From the NCBI GenBank assembly GCA_022840285.1, contig JALHIE010000053.1, positions 1 to 35,348 on the forward strand: a stretch of 35,348 nucleotides of DNA, given 5' to 3'. Within the stretch, counting starts at the first letter, position 1; every line of letters begins with the position of its first letter. The notes beneath the pieces were generated by a model. The model did not search any database. It was not told where the DNA came from and was given only the letters and a program-made list of their open reading frames with translations. The stretch is from Porphyromonadaceae bacterium (lineage in GTDB: Bacteria > Bacteroidota > Bacteroidia > Bacteroidales > Dysgonomonadaceae). Of this stretch, positions 25,245 through 34,056 are shown in pieces. A program made the translations under genes and the position numbers.

Positions 25245-25900
25245 GGCAATCCCACAACTTCACGCTGATAGTACCTGCACCAGTCCCTCAGCCCGCAAAT
25301 GCCGCACTTGGGTTTTCGTGCAATACAGATGTACCTGCCGTGTAGAATCAGCCAGTGATGAGCCCGGGTCAACAATTTTTCGGGAATATGCTTGACGAGC
25401 TCCCGCTCCGTTTCAAGCGGTGATTTCGAGTTGTCCGTCAACCCGATCCGGTTGGAAACCCGGAAAACGTGGGTGTCCACCGCCATGGCAGGGAGATCGA
25501 AAGCAACGGACAACATCACGTTGGCTGTTTTTCTGCCCACACCGGGAATGGTCAGCAAGTCATCGATGGTTGACGGAACTTCTCCGTTGAAATCGGAGAC
25601 AAGTTTCCTTGCCATTCCCACCAGGTTTTTGGCCTTGTTGTTGGGATAGGAGCATGATTTTATGTATTCGAAAACCTCGTCGGGTGACGATGCCGCCATG
25701 ACTTCGGGGGTGGGGAACGCCTCAAAAACACGCGGGGAAATCAAATTCACCCGTTTATCGGTGCATTGTGCCGACAAGATGACGGCAACAAGCAGTTGAT
25801 AGTTGTTGGCGTAATGAAGCTCTGTCTCGGAAGACTCGGCGTTTTCCAGGAACCAGTCCATCACATAGGCGAAGCGTTGTTTCTTTGTCATTCTGATCAT
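25229..25900 (-). CDS. nth: Endonuclease III
   Basis: A base-excision-repair DNA glycosylase/AP lyase for oxidised pyrimidines. It has 223 residues. The helix-hairpin-helix TIPGVGRKTANV holds the catalytic lysine K124, and VDTHVFRV holds the catalytic D142. The C-terminal [4Fe-4S] cluster ligands are C192, C199, C202 and C208 (C-x6-C-x2-C-x5-C). The ATG overlaps the M81 stop by 4 bp (ATGA). It is the last gene of the operon. Confidence 0.97.
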   Translation of the reverse strand: MIRMTKKQRFAYVMDWFLENAESSETELHYANNYQLLVAVILSAQCTDKRVNLISPRVFEAFPTPEVMAASSPDEVFEYIKSCSYPNNKAKNLVGMARKLVSDFNGEVPSTIDDLLTIPGVGRKTANVMLSVAFDLPAMAVDTHVFRVSNRIGLTDNSKSPLETERELVKHIPEKLLTRAHHWLILHGRYICIARKPKCGICGLRDWCRYYQREVVGLPQKSE

Positions 25901-27462
25901 CTTTTTATCTCATCCGACAGCGGGATAAATATTGCGTTGAGATCGGGATCGGCCATATCGGGATCGAGTGGATAGATGGGGCGGTTAATCCGCTTGTAGT
26001 CCAACCGGAGAAGATCCTGATCAACCCCGCCGGGCGTTAATGCCATTAACCAGTCGGCACGCATGTTGTACAATTCAGGTACGAGGTAACCGATTTTGAC
26101 TACCAGAATATCCGTCTCACGCGGATTTAACCCCAGTTTGGTGAAATCCTTTTCGTAGTGGTAGGCCATCCGTCTTTCGGTGACTATCACGGAGGTGTTG
26201 CCGTTTCTTACCACCACTTCGGTTTTGGCATTGGGATGTCCTTCGTGAATGGCCGTAACGGTTCCGGTGATCCTTACCGGTGGCGCGAACCGGTTATCTA
26301 CGGCCGCTCCGGCTGTCGCGTCAATTTTTCCGCCAACACCAACCTCCTTGGCTTTCTTCACAAATTCTTCGCCGGGAATGGAGGCGTAAATCAACGACTT
26401 TGACCGTGACGATTTCAATTCCGGCCTTTTTAGTATCTCCTGCAGTGTCCAGGTAACATCACCCGCTCCTCCTGCCGTGGGGTTATCACCCATATCACTG
26501 ATGATAAACGGTTTTTTATCGCTCGCCAGCGCTTTTTCCAAAGCCTCATCCAAATAAACGGTGGGAGCTACAAACTCGAACTCGTTTCTCACGTTCCAGA
26601 AATGGGCGGCCAATTTTTCGGCAGCTTTGCCAACGGCTTCCTTGTCGTCTCCGTAAGCAACCACCACACCGTGATTTCTGGGTTCATCGGCCCAGGGGTA
26701 GGACATCCAGATGGATGCATCAATCACCTTGTCTTTTTCGATAACCGCCGGAATCTGTGCATACAGGCTTTTCCCCGGCTCGATACGGGTGCTGGTCTTT
26801 TCTCCCGGCAGCAGGATCGGAACGGGAATCCACGCTTTATACGCAGGTTTTCCCTTGCCGTTTTCGAGGCGATCGAGAAGGTTGGTAACCGCCCTTTTTT
26901 TCGACTCGATGGCATCTTCGTGCGGTGCCAGACGGTAACAGGTAATTAAGTCGGTATTCTGTGCCAAACGTGGCGAAACGCTTCCGTGCAGGTCCATCGA
27001 GGTGGAGATCAACACATCCGTGCCCACCAGTTCGCGTATGCGGACCAGAAAATCGCCCTCGGGATCATCCAATCCCTGAACGCTCATGGCGCCGTGAATA
27101 TCAAAAAAGATAGCATCTAACGGCAGTTTGGCTTTTAAGCTGTCCAGAGTTTTTGACACCAGCGATTCGTACGCTTCACGGCTTACAATGCCGCCCGGCA
27201 TGGCGTGTCCGCGCAAGGTCGGCAACCAAACCGCCCGGTCGATAATGCCCGAATCGGCAGCAAAGAAAGGGTAATAACTGAAAACACTGTCGCCATACCT
27301 TGCCCGGAACGCATCTTCGTGGGAAACGGCGGGTGAAAACGTGCTCGACTCAATGGCAAGTCCGGCGATGGCTATTCTCGGGAGCTTCTTTTCGTTGCTT
27401 TGACATCCCACGGCTAAAATCAATATGGCCAAAAGGAGGGAAGTTGAAAAAAGTTTTTTCAT
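25897..27462 (-). CDS. M81-family metallopeptidase (MlrC-like) lipoprotein
   Basis: A 521-residue lipoprotein (signal LAILILAVGCQSN). The N-terminal MlrC domain has GLAIESSTFSP, FFDIHGAM and STSMDLHGSV, which carry the likely zinc ligands. The C-terminal domain begins near DMGDNPTAGGAGD. MlrC proteins were named from microcystin-degrading bacteria, but most homologues have unknown substrates, so cyclic-peptide or amide hydrolysis is only a family-level guess. It lies between chrA (51 bp upstream) and nth (4 bp overlap). Confidence 0.85.
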   Translation of the reverse strand: MKKLFSTSLLLAILILAVGCQSNEKKLPRIAIAGLAIESSTFSPAVSHEDAFRARYGDSVFSYYPFFAADSGIIDRAVWLPTLRGHAMPGGIVSREAYESLVSKTLDSLKAKLPLDAIFFDIHGAMSVQGLDDPEGDFLVRIRELVGTDVLISTSMDLHGSVSPRLAQNTDLITCYRLAPHEDAIESKKRAVTNLLDRLENGKGKPAYKAWIPVPILLPGEKTSTRIEPGKSLYAQIPAVIEKDKVIDASIWMSYPWADEPRNHGVVVAYGDDKEAVGKAAEKLAAHFWNVRNEFEFVAPTVYLDEALEKALASDKKPFIISDMGDNPTAGGAGDVTWTLQEILKRPELKSSRSKSLIYASIPGEEFVKKAKEVGVGGKIDATAGAAVDNRFAPPVRITGTVTAIHEGHPNAKTEVVVRNGNTSVIVTERRMAYHYEKDFTKLGLNPRETDILVVKIGYLVPELYNMRADWLMALTPGGVDQDLLRLDYKRINRPIYPLDPDMADPDLNAIFIPLSDEIKR

Positions 27463-27513
27463 CTGTTTGTAATTTTCTCGGGTTGGGTTTAAAGCATCAA
27501 AATTAGTAAAAAA

Positions 27514-28650
27514 TCAAATCAGCGACAACAGGTATCCTGCCAAAGAGCCGCCGATCACGATAAACGCACTGTTGACTTTTCTGTAACGAAAGACTACAGC
27601 CATACTTAACGCTGCGATGACAACTGTTCGCGCATCGGTTATGGTCTCTTTCCCCATTATCAAGCAAATGGCCACGATAATGGCAACCGAAGCTACGTTC
27701 ACGGCATCGAGAAACAGGGAGAAAAGCGTTGATTTTCGCATTTTCTTTACGAGGGGATTCAACAACGCAACAAACACAAAAGAGGGTAAAAAGATACCGA
27801 CGGTAGAGATTACGGCTCCCCAAAAACCGTTGATCTGGTAACCAATAAAGGTGACCGAGGTAAAAACGGGGCCGGGAGTAAACTGGCCAACGGCAATGGC
27901 ATCGATAAGTTGCTGGCGCGACATGAACCCGGTTGCAACCAGTTCCGTATCCAAAAAAGCGAACAACACGTAACCGCTGCCGTACAAGATAGCTCCGATC
28001 TTCAGGAAAATCAAAAACAGGTTGACGTTGGAAACCGACAACAGGGCTGGGATTGTTGGTTGCAACAACGCCAGGGGAAAAATTCCGTTCAGTTTTATCT
28101 GCTGGCGGTTCCGGATTCGGGCGACCAGTATCGCCAGCAATCCTGCCCCGAACATCAGGTATATCTCATTGATGTTCAGTAACGATAAAACCAGGACGAG
28201 AACACCGATAACAGCCAGTTCGACCGATTTTATCGATTTTTTTGCCAACGGAAATACGGCTCCAAGGATAACGGCAATGATAGCGGGCTTGATCCCGTAT
28301 ATAAATGGCAGTACCTGCGGTAACTGACCGTAATCCTTATACAGCCATGCCAGAAAGCCGACAATCAACACCGCGGGAAAAATGAAGCAGGCTCCGGCAA
28401 TGATCAACCCTCTCCAGCCTCCTTTTTCCTGTCCGATATGGATGGCCATCTCGGTGCTGTTGGGACCGGGGATCAGGTTGGTGGCACCCAGAAGGTCGAG
28501 AAACTCCTGCTCCGTGAGCCACTTCTTTTTTTCGACCACTTCCTGCTGCATCATGGCGATATGCGCAGCCGGTCCGCCAAAACCGATAATACCCAGCTTA
28601 AGAAAAAGTGCCGCAAGTTCTTTCAGTATCGGTCTGGTCGTTTCTTTCAT
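27514..28650 (-). CDS. chrA: ChrA-type chromate transporter
   Basis: A 378-residue polytopic membrane protein with two homologous CHR halves. The first has LGIIGFGGPAAHIAMM and ATNLIPGPNSTEMAIHIG. The second has IGAILYGSGYVLFAFL and AVGQFTPGPVFTSVTFIGY. About ten hydrophobic helices are visible. Family members export chromate or other oxyanions by proton exchange. Bacteroidota members often lack any metal-resistance context, as here, so the true substrate is uncertain. It starts 6 bp after the rsmE stop. Confidence 0.9.
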   Translation of the reverse strand: MKETTRPILKELAALFLKLGIIGFGGPAAHIAMMQQEVVEKKKWLTEQEFLDLLGATNLIPGPNSTEMAIHIGQEKGGWRGLIIAGACFIFPAVLIVGFLAWLYKDYGQLPQVLPFIYGIKPAIIAVILGAVFPLAKKSIKSVELAVIGVLVLVLSLLNINEIYLMFGAGLLAILVARIRNRQQIKLNGIFPLALLQPTIPALLSVSNVNLFLIFLKIGAILYGSGYVLFAFLDTELVATGFMSRQQLIDAIAVGQFTPGPVFTSVTFIGYQINGFWGAVISTVGIFLPSFVFVALLNPLVKKMRKSTLFSLFLDAVNVASVAIIVAICLIMGKETITDARTVVIAALSMAVVFRYRKVNSAFIVIGGSLAGYLLSLI

Positions 28651-28656
28651 CGTTTT

Positions 28657-29364
28657 TTACGTTAAATTCAACACGTGAAAGGTATGGCAAGCCACCAGAC
28701 AGGCCGTTTCCGTTCTCAAGCGGTTTTCACCTAAGCTCACCGGTTCAAAGCCGAGACTGGCGGCTTTTTGAATTTCTTCTTCACTGAAATCCCCTTCGGG
28801 ACCGATAAGAATCAAAGCATCTTCTCCTTTTTGGTAGGTTTTGGACAACGCTGTTTTTGGGGTAGGGTGGCAGTGCGCGATAAACTTCCGTCCAGCAAAC
28901 GGTTTCTCAACAAACAGGTGGAAAGGATCCATCTCGTCAATAACCGGCATTACGGCTTGTTGCGACTGCTTCATTGCCGAAACGACGATTTTTTCCAACC
29001 TTTCGGTTTTCAACTCCTTCCTCTCCGAAAAGCGGCAAAGTAACGGCGTAAACCGGTCTGTTCCCGATTCGGTGGCTTTCTCGGCAAACCATTCCATCCT
29101 GTCGATGTTTTTGGTAGGAGCAAAAGCTATATGCAGGTTAAAACTCCACGTTTTGGGATGCGCAACTTCCCCGTCTATGCTAACCACACAATGCCTGGGA
29201 TGCGCCTGAATCAACGTACAGGGGTAAAAGAAACCTTTACCGTCGGTGACGGTCAATTTATCCCCTTCTTTCATTCGAAGCACTTTTACGCAATGTAGCG
29301 ATTCCTGTTCAGGCAACTGCTGCAAATGCCGGATACCGGGCGAATAAAAAACCGTATCAGCCAT
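28657..29364 (-). CDS. rsmE: 16S rRNA (uracil(1498)-N(3))-methyltransferase
   Basis: A SPOUT-class enzyme that uses S-adenosylmethionine to methylate U1498 of 16S rRNA in the 30S subunit. It has an N-terminal PUA-like domain (HCVKVLRMKEGDKLTVTDG) and a C-terminal trefoil-knot domain with KIVVSAMKQSQQA, LILIGPEGDFSEEEI and SLGENRLRTETA. The start MADTVFYSPG at 29364 is preferred because it matches the family's N-terminus. An ATG at 29373 is also possible. Either start overlaps the 3' end of the DUF151 nuclease gene by 8-17 bp. Confidence 0.94.
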   Translation of the reverse strand: MADTVFYSPGIRHLQQLPEQESLHCVKVLRMKEGDKLTVTDGKGFFYPCTLIQAHPRHCVVSIDGEVAHPKTWSFNLHIAFAPTKNIDRMEWFAEKATESGTDRFTPLLCRFSERKELKTERLEKIVVSAMKQSQQAVMPVIDEMDPFHLFVEKPFAGRKFIAHCHPTPKTALSKTYQKGEDALILIGPEGDFSEEEIQKAASLGFEPVSLGENRLRTETACLVACHTFHVLNLT

Positions 29365-29959
29365 TTTCTGCACCCTGCCGGCGGTTTATCTCATCGCGAA
29401 GCTTTGTCGCCAACTCGTAATCTTCGTCTTTAATGGCCTCCTCCAGTCGTTTTTTTAATGCGTCTATCCTCACCTCTTCCATATTTTCCGGAATCTCTTC
29501 CACCTCCGCGTCCTTGTTCTGGAAATCCGTGGAAAGCACCTCTTTTTCATCAAACACAATGGCCATACTCTTCATAATGGTTTCAGTGGTAAAGATGGGT
29601 GAATGGGTTCTTAATGCAATGGCCACTGCATCCGAAGTACGGGAATCGATGCGAAATTCCCGGTTGTCTTGGCGCAACAGCAATTCGGCGAAAAAAGCAC
29701 CGTCCTCAAATTTATAAATAAAAACTTCCAGCAACTCGATACGCAAGGATTTGAAAATATTGTAAACCAGGTCGTGTGCCAGGGGGCGGGGCGGGGTCAT
29801 GTTTTCCATTACAATGGCAATGGATTGCGCTTCGGGCGTACCAATCACAATCGGTAAGCGGCGTATACCGTTCTCTTCGGCAAATATAAGCGCATACGCT
29901 CCGGCTTGCACCTGGCTGAACGATATACCCAGTATGGAGAGTTTAACTTTATTCGTCAC
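29357..29959 (-). CDS. Bifunctional nuclease family protein (DUF151) with UvrB/C motif
   Basis: A 200-residue protein. The DUF151 bifunctional nuclease domain occupies about residues 1-140 (FAEENGIRRLPIVIG, PPRPLAHDL, DSRTSDAVAIALR). A C-terminal UvrB/UvrC-type helical hairpin follows (RLEEAIKDEDYELATKLRDE). Plant and bacterial relatives have been reported as RNase/DNase, but the role in Bacteroidota is not established. It is the first gene of a leftward operon with rsmE, chrA, M81 and nth, preceded by a -7 box at 29988-29995. Confidence 0.9.
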   Translation of the reverse strand: MTNKVKLSILGISFSQVQAGAYALIFAEENGIRRLPIVIGTPEAQSIAIVMENMTPPRPLAHDLVYNIFKSLRIELLEVFIYKFEDGAFFAELLLRQDNREFRIDSRTSDAVAIALRTHSPIFTTETIMKSMAIVFDEKEVLSTDFQNKDAEVEEIPENMEEVRIDALKKRLEEAIKDEDYELATKLRDEINRRQGAENG

Positions 29960-29987
29960 AATTATTGCTGTTAATCGGTTATAACTT

Positions 29988-29995
29988 CAAAAATA
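29988..29995 (-). promoter_or_regulatory. -7 box for the DUF151-rsmE-chrA-M81-nth operon
   Basis: TATTTTTG on the minus strand matches TAnnTTTG, 28 nt upstream of the ATG at 29959. Confidence 0.55.
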
Positions 29996-30076
29996 CAATT
30001 TTTAAACAAGAAAAACAGGAATAAATGCATTTTTTTGATTTTTTGAAAATTTATTGGGATAATGAAGAAAATTATT

Positions 30077-30084
30077 TATCTTTG
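30077..30084 (+). promoter_or_regulatory. Promoter -7 box of tRNA-His
   Basis: TATCTTTG is a perfect -7 box 17 nt before the tRNA. A weak ATTG at 30053-30056 lies 20 nt upstream. It is the same box as in front of tRNA-Ala. Confidence 0.65.
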
Positions 30085-30101
30085 CACCCACTTTACGACA
30101 C

Positions 30102-30160
30102 GGTGGTTATAGCTCAGTTGGTTAGAGCGACGGATTGTGGTTCCGTAGGTCGCGGGTTCG
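30102..30160 (+). tRNA. tRNA-His (anticodon GUG), 3'-truncated
   Basis: The 5' acceptor strand GTGGTTA is preceded by an extra G (30102), the G-1 typical of histidine tRNAs. The D arm is normal. The anticodon stem ACGGA/TCCGT holds loop TTGTGGT (anticodon GTG). The T arm begins GCGGG-TTCG and then stops: the rest of the T loop, the 3' T stem and the 3' acceptor strand are absent, replaced by GTAATAAGTG. No alternative downstream sequence can pair with GTGGTTA. As written the gene is not functional. A terminator 36 nt further on presumably belongs to it. Confidence 0.88.
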
Positions 30161-30196
30161 GTAATAAGTGCTTTCTCTCTTAGATTTGTTTTAGGT

Positions 30197-30228
30197 AATC
30201 ACGTATTTTATATACGTGATTTTTTTTG
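30197..30228 (+). terminator. Rho-independent terminator after tRNA-His
   Basis: AATCACGTAT (30197-30206) pairs perfectly with ATACGTGATT (30212-30221) across a 5-nt loop, followed by a T run to 30227. The U tract exists only for plus-strand transcription. Confidence 0.85.
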
Positions 30229-30249
30229 TCGTTATCCGGTAACTTCCGC

Positions 30250-30837
30250 CTACTTGTGCCTTCCTTTCAACACTTCTTCAATGTCTTCCAGTTTCAACGC
30301 TTTTATCTTCAACAGGATCAGGAAGTGGTAGAGGAGATCGGCCGCTTCGTTTTTAAACAGGTCGATGTTGTTGTCCTTGGCTTCGATAACGAGTTCAACG
30401 GCTTCTTCACCCACTTTTTGCGCCACTTTATTCACTCCGCTGTTGAAAAGCCTGCTCGTGTAGGATCCTTCGGTTTTAGCTTCGATCCGTTGTTCGATCA
30501 CTTTTTCCAGCTCATAGATAAAACCTTTCGGTGTTTCTTCGGAAAAACAGGTTGTGGCTCCGGTATGGCAGGTAGGTCCCTGCGGAAGGGCTTTGATCAG
30601 CAACGTGTCGTTATCGCAATCTTCCCGGATTTCGCTCACGATAAGATAATTCCCGGAAATTTCTCCTTTTGTCCATAACCGGTTCTTACTGCGGCTAAAA
30701 AAAGTAACTCGCCCTTCCGCCCTGGTTTTTTCGAGGGCTTCTTCGTTCATGTAGCCAAGCATCAGCACTTGCAACGTATGGGTGTTCTGAATGATTGCCG
30801 GAACCAATCCTCCGGATTTTTTAAAATTGATGGTCAT
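30250..30837 (-). CDS. hisIE: Bifunctional phosphoribosyl-AMP cyclohydrolase / phosphoribosyl-ATP pyrophosphatase
   Basis: A fusion of HisI (about residues 1-110: VLMLGYMNEEAL, FFSRSKNRLWTKGE, DCDNDTLL, GPTCHTG with metal-binding Cys) and HisE (about 115-195: GSYTSRLFNSG, KVGEEAVELVIEAK). It carries out the second and third steps of histidine biosynthesis. It is the last gene of the his operon, 15 bp after hisF. Its stop lies 22 bp from the convergent tRNA-His terminator. Confidence 0.96.
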   Translation of the reverse strand: MTINFKKSGGLVPAIIQNTHTLQVLMLGYMNEEALEKTRAEGRVTFFSRSKNRLWTKGEISGNYLIVSEIREDCDNDTLLIKALPQGPTCHTGATTCFSEETPKGFIYELEKVIEQRIEAKTEGSYTSRLFNSGVNKVAQKVGEEAVELVIEAKDNNIDLFKNEAADLLYHFLILLKIKALKLEDIEEVLKGRHK

Positions 30838-30852
30838 AATTCTTCTGCCTTT

Positions 30853-31608
30853 TTAAATCCTCACTTCAATGTTCTGTTGTTTTAAAAACTGTTTTAACCG
30901 GGGTATCGGTATTTCGCCGAAATGAAAAATGCTTGCTGCCAACGCCGCGCTTGCCCTTGTCTGTTGGAAGACATCGGCAAAATGCTGCATTGTTCCCGCA
31001 CCGCCCGAGGCGACAACAGGAATATTGACGGCTGCGGAAACCGCGGCAGTGACATCGAGCGCGAAACCGTTTTTGGTGCCGTCGTTGTTCATCGATGTAA
31101 GCAGGATTTCCCCTGCACCGCGCCGTTCTCCCTCCAGTGCCCAATCAACGGCATGGAGCGGAGTAGGAGTCCTGCCCCCGTGAATATAAACCTTCCATTC
31201 ACCGTCTTCAAGCTTGGTGTCGATCGCCAGCACAACACACTGGCTGCCGAATTCCGCAGCGATTTCCGAAACGATCTCCGGATGATCTACAGCAGCAGTG
31301 TTGATACTCACCTTGTCGGCTCCCGCTTTGATAATTGCCTGCGCATCTTCCACCGAATTTATGCCACCGCCCACGGTGAACGGGATGTTGATTTCACGGG
31401 CAATCTTTTCAACCAGTCCGGTCAGGTTCTTCCGTTTCTCAACGGTAGCGGTAATGTCGAGGAACACCAGTTCATCCGCACCTTCCTGGACGTAACGTTT
31501 GGCCAGTTCCACAGCGTCGCCGGCATCGCGAAGCCCCACAAAGTTAACGCCTTTCACCGTCCGGCCATCCTTGATATCGAGGCAGGGAATAATTCTTTTT
31601 TTAAGCAT
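30853..31608 (-). CDS. hisF: Imidazole glycerol phosphate synthase cyclase subunit
   Basis: A TIM-barrel subunit that uses ammonia from HisH to form IGP and AICAR. It has 251 residues, the normal length. The catalytic aspartates lie in PCLDIKDG (D11) and AIDTKLEDG. Phosphate-binding motifs are TVGGGI, VASGGAG and AASIFHFGE. It is encoded 32 bp after hisA in the same operon. Confidence 0.97.
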   Translation of the reverse strand: MLKKRIIPCLDIKDGRTVKGVNFVGLRDAGDAVELAKRYVQEGADELVFLDITATVEKRKNLTGLVEKIAREINIPFTVGGGINSVEDAQAIIKAGADKVSINTAAVDHPEIVSEIAAEFGSQCVVLAIDTKLEDGEWKVYIHGGRTPTPLHAVDWALEGERRGAGEILLTSMNNDGTKNGFALDVTAAVSAAVNIPVVASGGAGTMQHFADVFQQTRASAALAASIFHFGEIPIPRLKQFLKQQNIEVRI

Positions 31609-31640
31609 ATAAGTTTATATTTTTTATTCTTTCAAACCCG

Positions 31641-32360
31641 TTATAGAAAACCCGCAACGCGTAACTCGTCCAGGCTGATTCTCCCTTCGTAAAGAGCTTT
31701 GCCGATAATGGCTCCCTCACAACCCAACTCCTTTACCTTTGTCAGATCGTCCATCGATGAAACACCACCGCTGGCAATCAGCCTAACTCCGGTCTCCCGT
31801 AGAATTTCAGCGTAAAGCTCATTGGAAGCGCCTTGCAGCATACCGTCTTTCGAGATGTCGGTACAGATCACGTATGTCACGCCTTTGCGTTCATAACCGG
31901 CAATAAAGTCCACAACATCCAGTTCCGATTGCTGCTGCCATCCGTGGGTGGCAATTTTTCCGCCGCGACTGTCGGCGCCCAAGATAATCTTGTCCGGGCC
32001 GTGTACCGACAGCCATTTTAAAAACAGGTCCGGTTCCTGGGCGGCTATGCTTCCCACCGTAACCTGTGCGGCTCCGTTTTCGAAAGCGACGCGTACATCT
32101 TCATCGGTTTTGATGCCTCCGCCAAAATCAACCGTCAATGAAGTTTTTGTTGATATCTTTCTCAGAATATCTTTATTAACAATGTGTTTTGATTTAGCTC
32201 CATCCAGATCAACCAGGTGCAAGTACCGGATTCCGTTGGCTTCAAACGTTTTCGCTACCTCCACCGGATTTTCGTTGTATATTTTTTGGGTGCTGTAATC
32301 GCCTTTGGTCAGGCGGACGCACTTTCCGTCAATAATGTCTATGGCAGGAATAATTCTCAT
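31641..32360 (-). CDS. hisA: Phosphoribosylformimino-AICAR ribotide isomerase
   Basis: A TIM-barrel isomerase acting on ProFAR. Motifs are IPAIDIIDGKCVRL (catalytic Asp), VDFGGGI, VICTDISKDG (second catalytic Asp) and ASGGVSS. The start MRIIPAID at 32360 fits the family; an ATG at 32369 would add three residues. About 240 residues, normal length. It sits between hisH and hisF. Confidence 0.96.
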   Translation of the reverse strand: MRIIPAIDIIDGKCVRLTKGDYSTQKIYNENPVEVAKTFEANGIRYLHLVDLDGAKSKHIVNKDILRKISTKTSLTVDFGGGIKTDEDVRVAFENGAAQVTVGSIAAQEPDLFLKWLSVHGPDKIILGADSRGGKIATHGWQQQSELDVVDFIAGYERKGVTYVICTDISKDGMLQGASNELYAEILRETGVRLIASGGVSSMDDLTKVKELGCEGAIIGKALYEGRISLDELRVAGFL

Positions 32361-32377
32361 ACACTTCAATCGCTTGT

Positions 32378-32959
32378 TTACCTTATTTTCAAAAAATTCT
32401 CCAATATTCGCTCACCGACATTCGCCGATTTCTCGGGGTGGAACTGCGTGGCATAAAAATTCCTGTTCCGCATGGCGGCACTGAACGGCAAAATATAATC
32501 GCACTCGGCGATAGTTTGCGCACAGCTCTCGGCGTAATAGCTGTGTACGAAATAGACCGTATCATCCTTTCCGAAACCATCAAAAAGCATTGACTCCGTT
32601 TGCTTCAGGTTGTCCCATCCGATGTGGGGAACAATGTCCGTCAACGGGAATTTTTTTACAGCAGTATCAAAGACACCCAGACAGTCGGTGTCCCCCTCTT
32701 CCGAATACCGGCACAGCAATTGCAGGCCCAGGCATATTCCCAGAACGGGCTGCCCGAGCGATTTTATTACCGCATCCAGCTTCCGCTCCTTCAAATATTC
32801 CATGGCCGACGATGCTTCGCCCACACCGGGAAAAATCACCTTGTCCGCGCGACGGATTTCAACTTCGTTATCGGTTATGACACACCGGTGACCCAACCGT
32901 TCCACCGCATTTTTTACCGACGCGATGTTTCCTGCATTGTATTTGATGATAGCAACCAT
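32378..32959 (-). CDS. hisH: Imidazole glycerol phosphate synthase glutaminase subunit
   Basis: A class I glutamine amidotransferase that supplies ammonia to HisF. It has 193 residues. The nucleophile Cys is in GICLGLQLL, and the His and Glu of the triad are in QFHPEKSA. VPHIGWDNL is the conserved interface segment. Its start lies 5 bp after the hisB stop. Confidence 0.96.
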   Translation of the reverse strand: MVAIIKYNAGNIASVKNAVERLGHRCVITDNEVEIRRADKVIFPGVGEASSAMEYLKERKLDAVIKSLGQPVLGICLGLQLLCRYSEEGDTDCLGVFDTAVKKFPLTDIVPHIGWDNLKQTESMLFDGFGKDDTVYFVHSYYAESCAQTIAECDYILPFSAAMRNRNFYATQFHPEKSANVGERILENFLKIR

Positions 32960-32964
32960 TGATG

Positions 32965-34056
32965 TTATAGTATTCCTTTCGTGCTGGGAATTCCTGCATT
33001 TTCACCACGTCTCACCGCCATCTTGATCGATTTGGCAAATGCTTTGAAAATAGCTTCCGCTTTGTGATGTTCGTTATCGCCTTCTGCTTTGATGTTAAGG
33101 TTACACCTGGCGTTATCGGAAAACGACTTGAAGAAGTGCACAAACATTTCGGCAGGAACATCTCCAATCCTCTCGCGTTTAAAATCCACCTCCCAGACCA
33201 GCCAGGGCCGGCCGCCGAAGTCGATGGCAACCTGTGCCAAACAATCGTCCATGGGCAGCAGAAATCCGTAACGTTCTATCCCTTTCTTCTTCCCCAGTGC
33301 TTGTAAAAAAGCTTCTCCCAGGGCAATAGCCGTGTCTTCGACGGTATGGTGTTCGTCGATATGCAAATCACCGTTTACCCGGATGGAGAGGTCCACATTT
33401 CCGTGACGGGCAATTTGCTCCAACATATGGTCGAAAAACCCCAATCCGGTAGCTATACGACTTTTTCCTGACCCGTCAAGATTGATCTCCACAACAATGT
33501 CGGTTTCGGAAGTTTTGCGGCGAACAATCCCTTTTCTGGGTTCCAACTTCAAGTAGGCATAGATCTCGGCCCAGTCGGTCGTACACAGCACGGCATCATC
33601 GGTTTTATCCACGTTCAGGTAAATGGCTTTGCAGCCAAGGTTTCTGGCCAAACGCAGATCGGTTTTCCGGTCGCCGATAACGTATGAGTTTTCCAAATCG
33701 TAATCGCCTTTTATATAGTGTGTCAGCAGCGCTGTCCCCGGTTTTCGGGTAGGAAGGTTCTCGTGTTCAAAAGAGCGGTCGATAAGGATTTCGCTAAAAA
33801 CAATCCCTTCATTTTCGAATGCTTTTACCATTTTATGGTGTGCCGGCCAGAACGTTTCTTCAGGAAAAGACGGACTTCCCAAACCGTCCTGATTCGTCAC
33901 CATAACCAACTCATATTCCAATTCCCGGGCAATCCGCGACAGGTACTGAAATACCTGCGGGTAAAACTCCAGCTTCTCAAGGCTGTCAATCTGGAAGTCA
34001 ACGGGTGGCTCAATAACCAGTGTTCCGTCCCGGTCGATAAATAAGACTTTTTTCAT
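32965..34056 (-). CDS. hisB: Bifunctional histidinol-phosphatase / imidazoleglycerol-phosphate dehydratase
   Basis: A 363-residue fusion. The N-terminal HAD phosphatase (about 1-165) has FIDRDGTL (D8, D10), MVTNQDGLG and VIGDRKTDLRLA. The C-terminal IGP dehydratase (about 170-363) has manganese-binding histidine motifs: FFDHMLEQIARHG, HIDEHHTVEDTA and EHHKAEAIFKA. It performs the sixth and eighth steps of the pathway. The ATG overlaps the hisC stop by 4 bp (ATGA). Confidence 0.97.
   Translation of the reverse strand: MKKVLFIDRDGTLVIEPPVDFQIDSLEKLEFYPQVFQYLSRIARELEYELVMVTNQDGLGSPSFPEETFWPAHHKMVKAFENEGIVFSEILIDRSFEHENLPTRKPGTALLTHYIKGDYDLENSYVIGDRKTDLRLARNLGCKAIYLNVDKTDDAVLCTTDWAEIYAYLKLEPRKGIVRRKTSETDIVVEINLDGSGKSRIATGLGFFDHMLEQIARHGNVDLSIRVNGDLHIDEHHTVEDTAIALGEAFLQALGKKKGIERYGFLLPMDDCLAQVAIDFGGRPWLVWEVDFKRERIGDVPAEMFVHFFKSFSDNARCNLNIKAEGDNEHHKAEAIFKAFAKSIKMAVRRGENAGIPSTKGIL

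Noticed and set aside
30102..30230. tRNA-His as a mobile-element attachment site
   Set aside because: No integrase gene, no restored tRNA 3' end and no direct repeat of the tRNA end were found nearby.
30922..32962. Long plus-strand open frames opposite the his genes
   Set aside because: They are shadows of the strongly conserved his genes and show no recognisable protein features.
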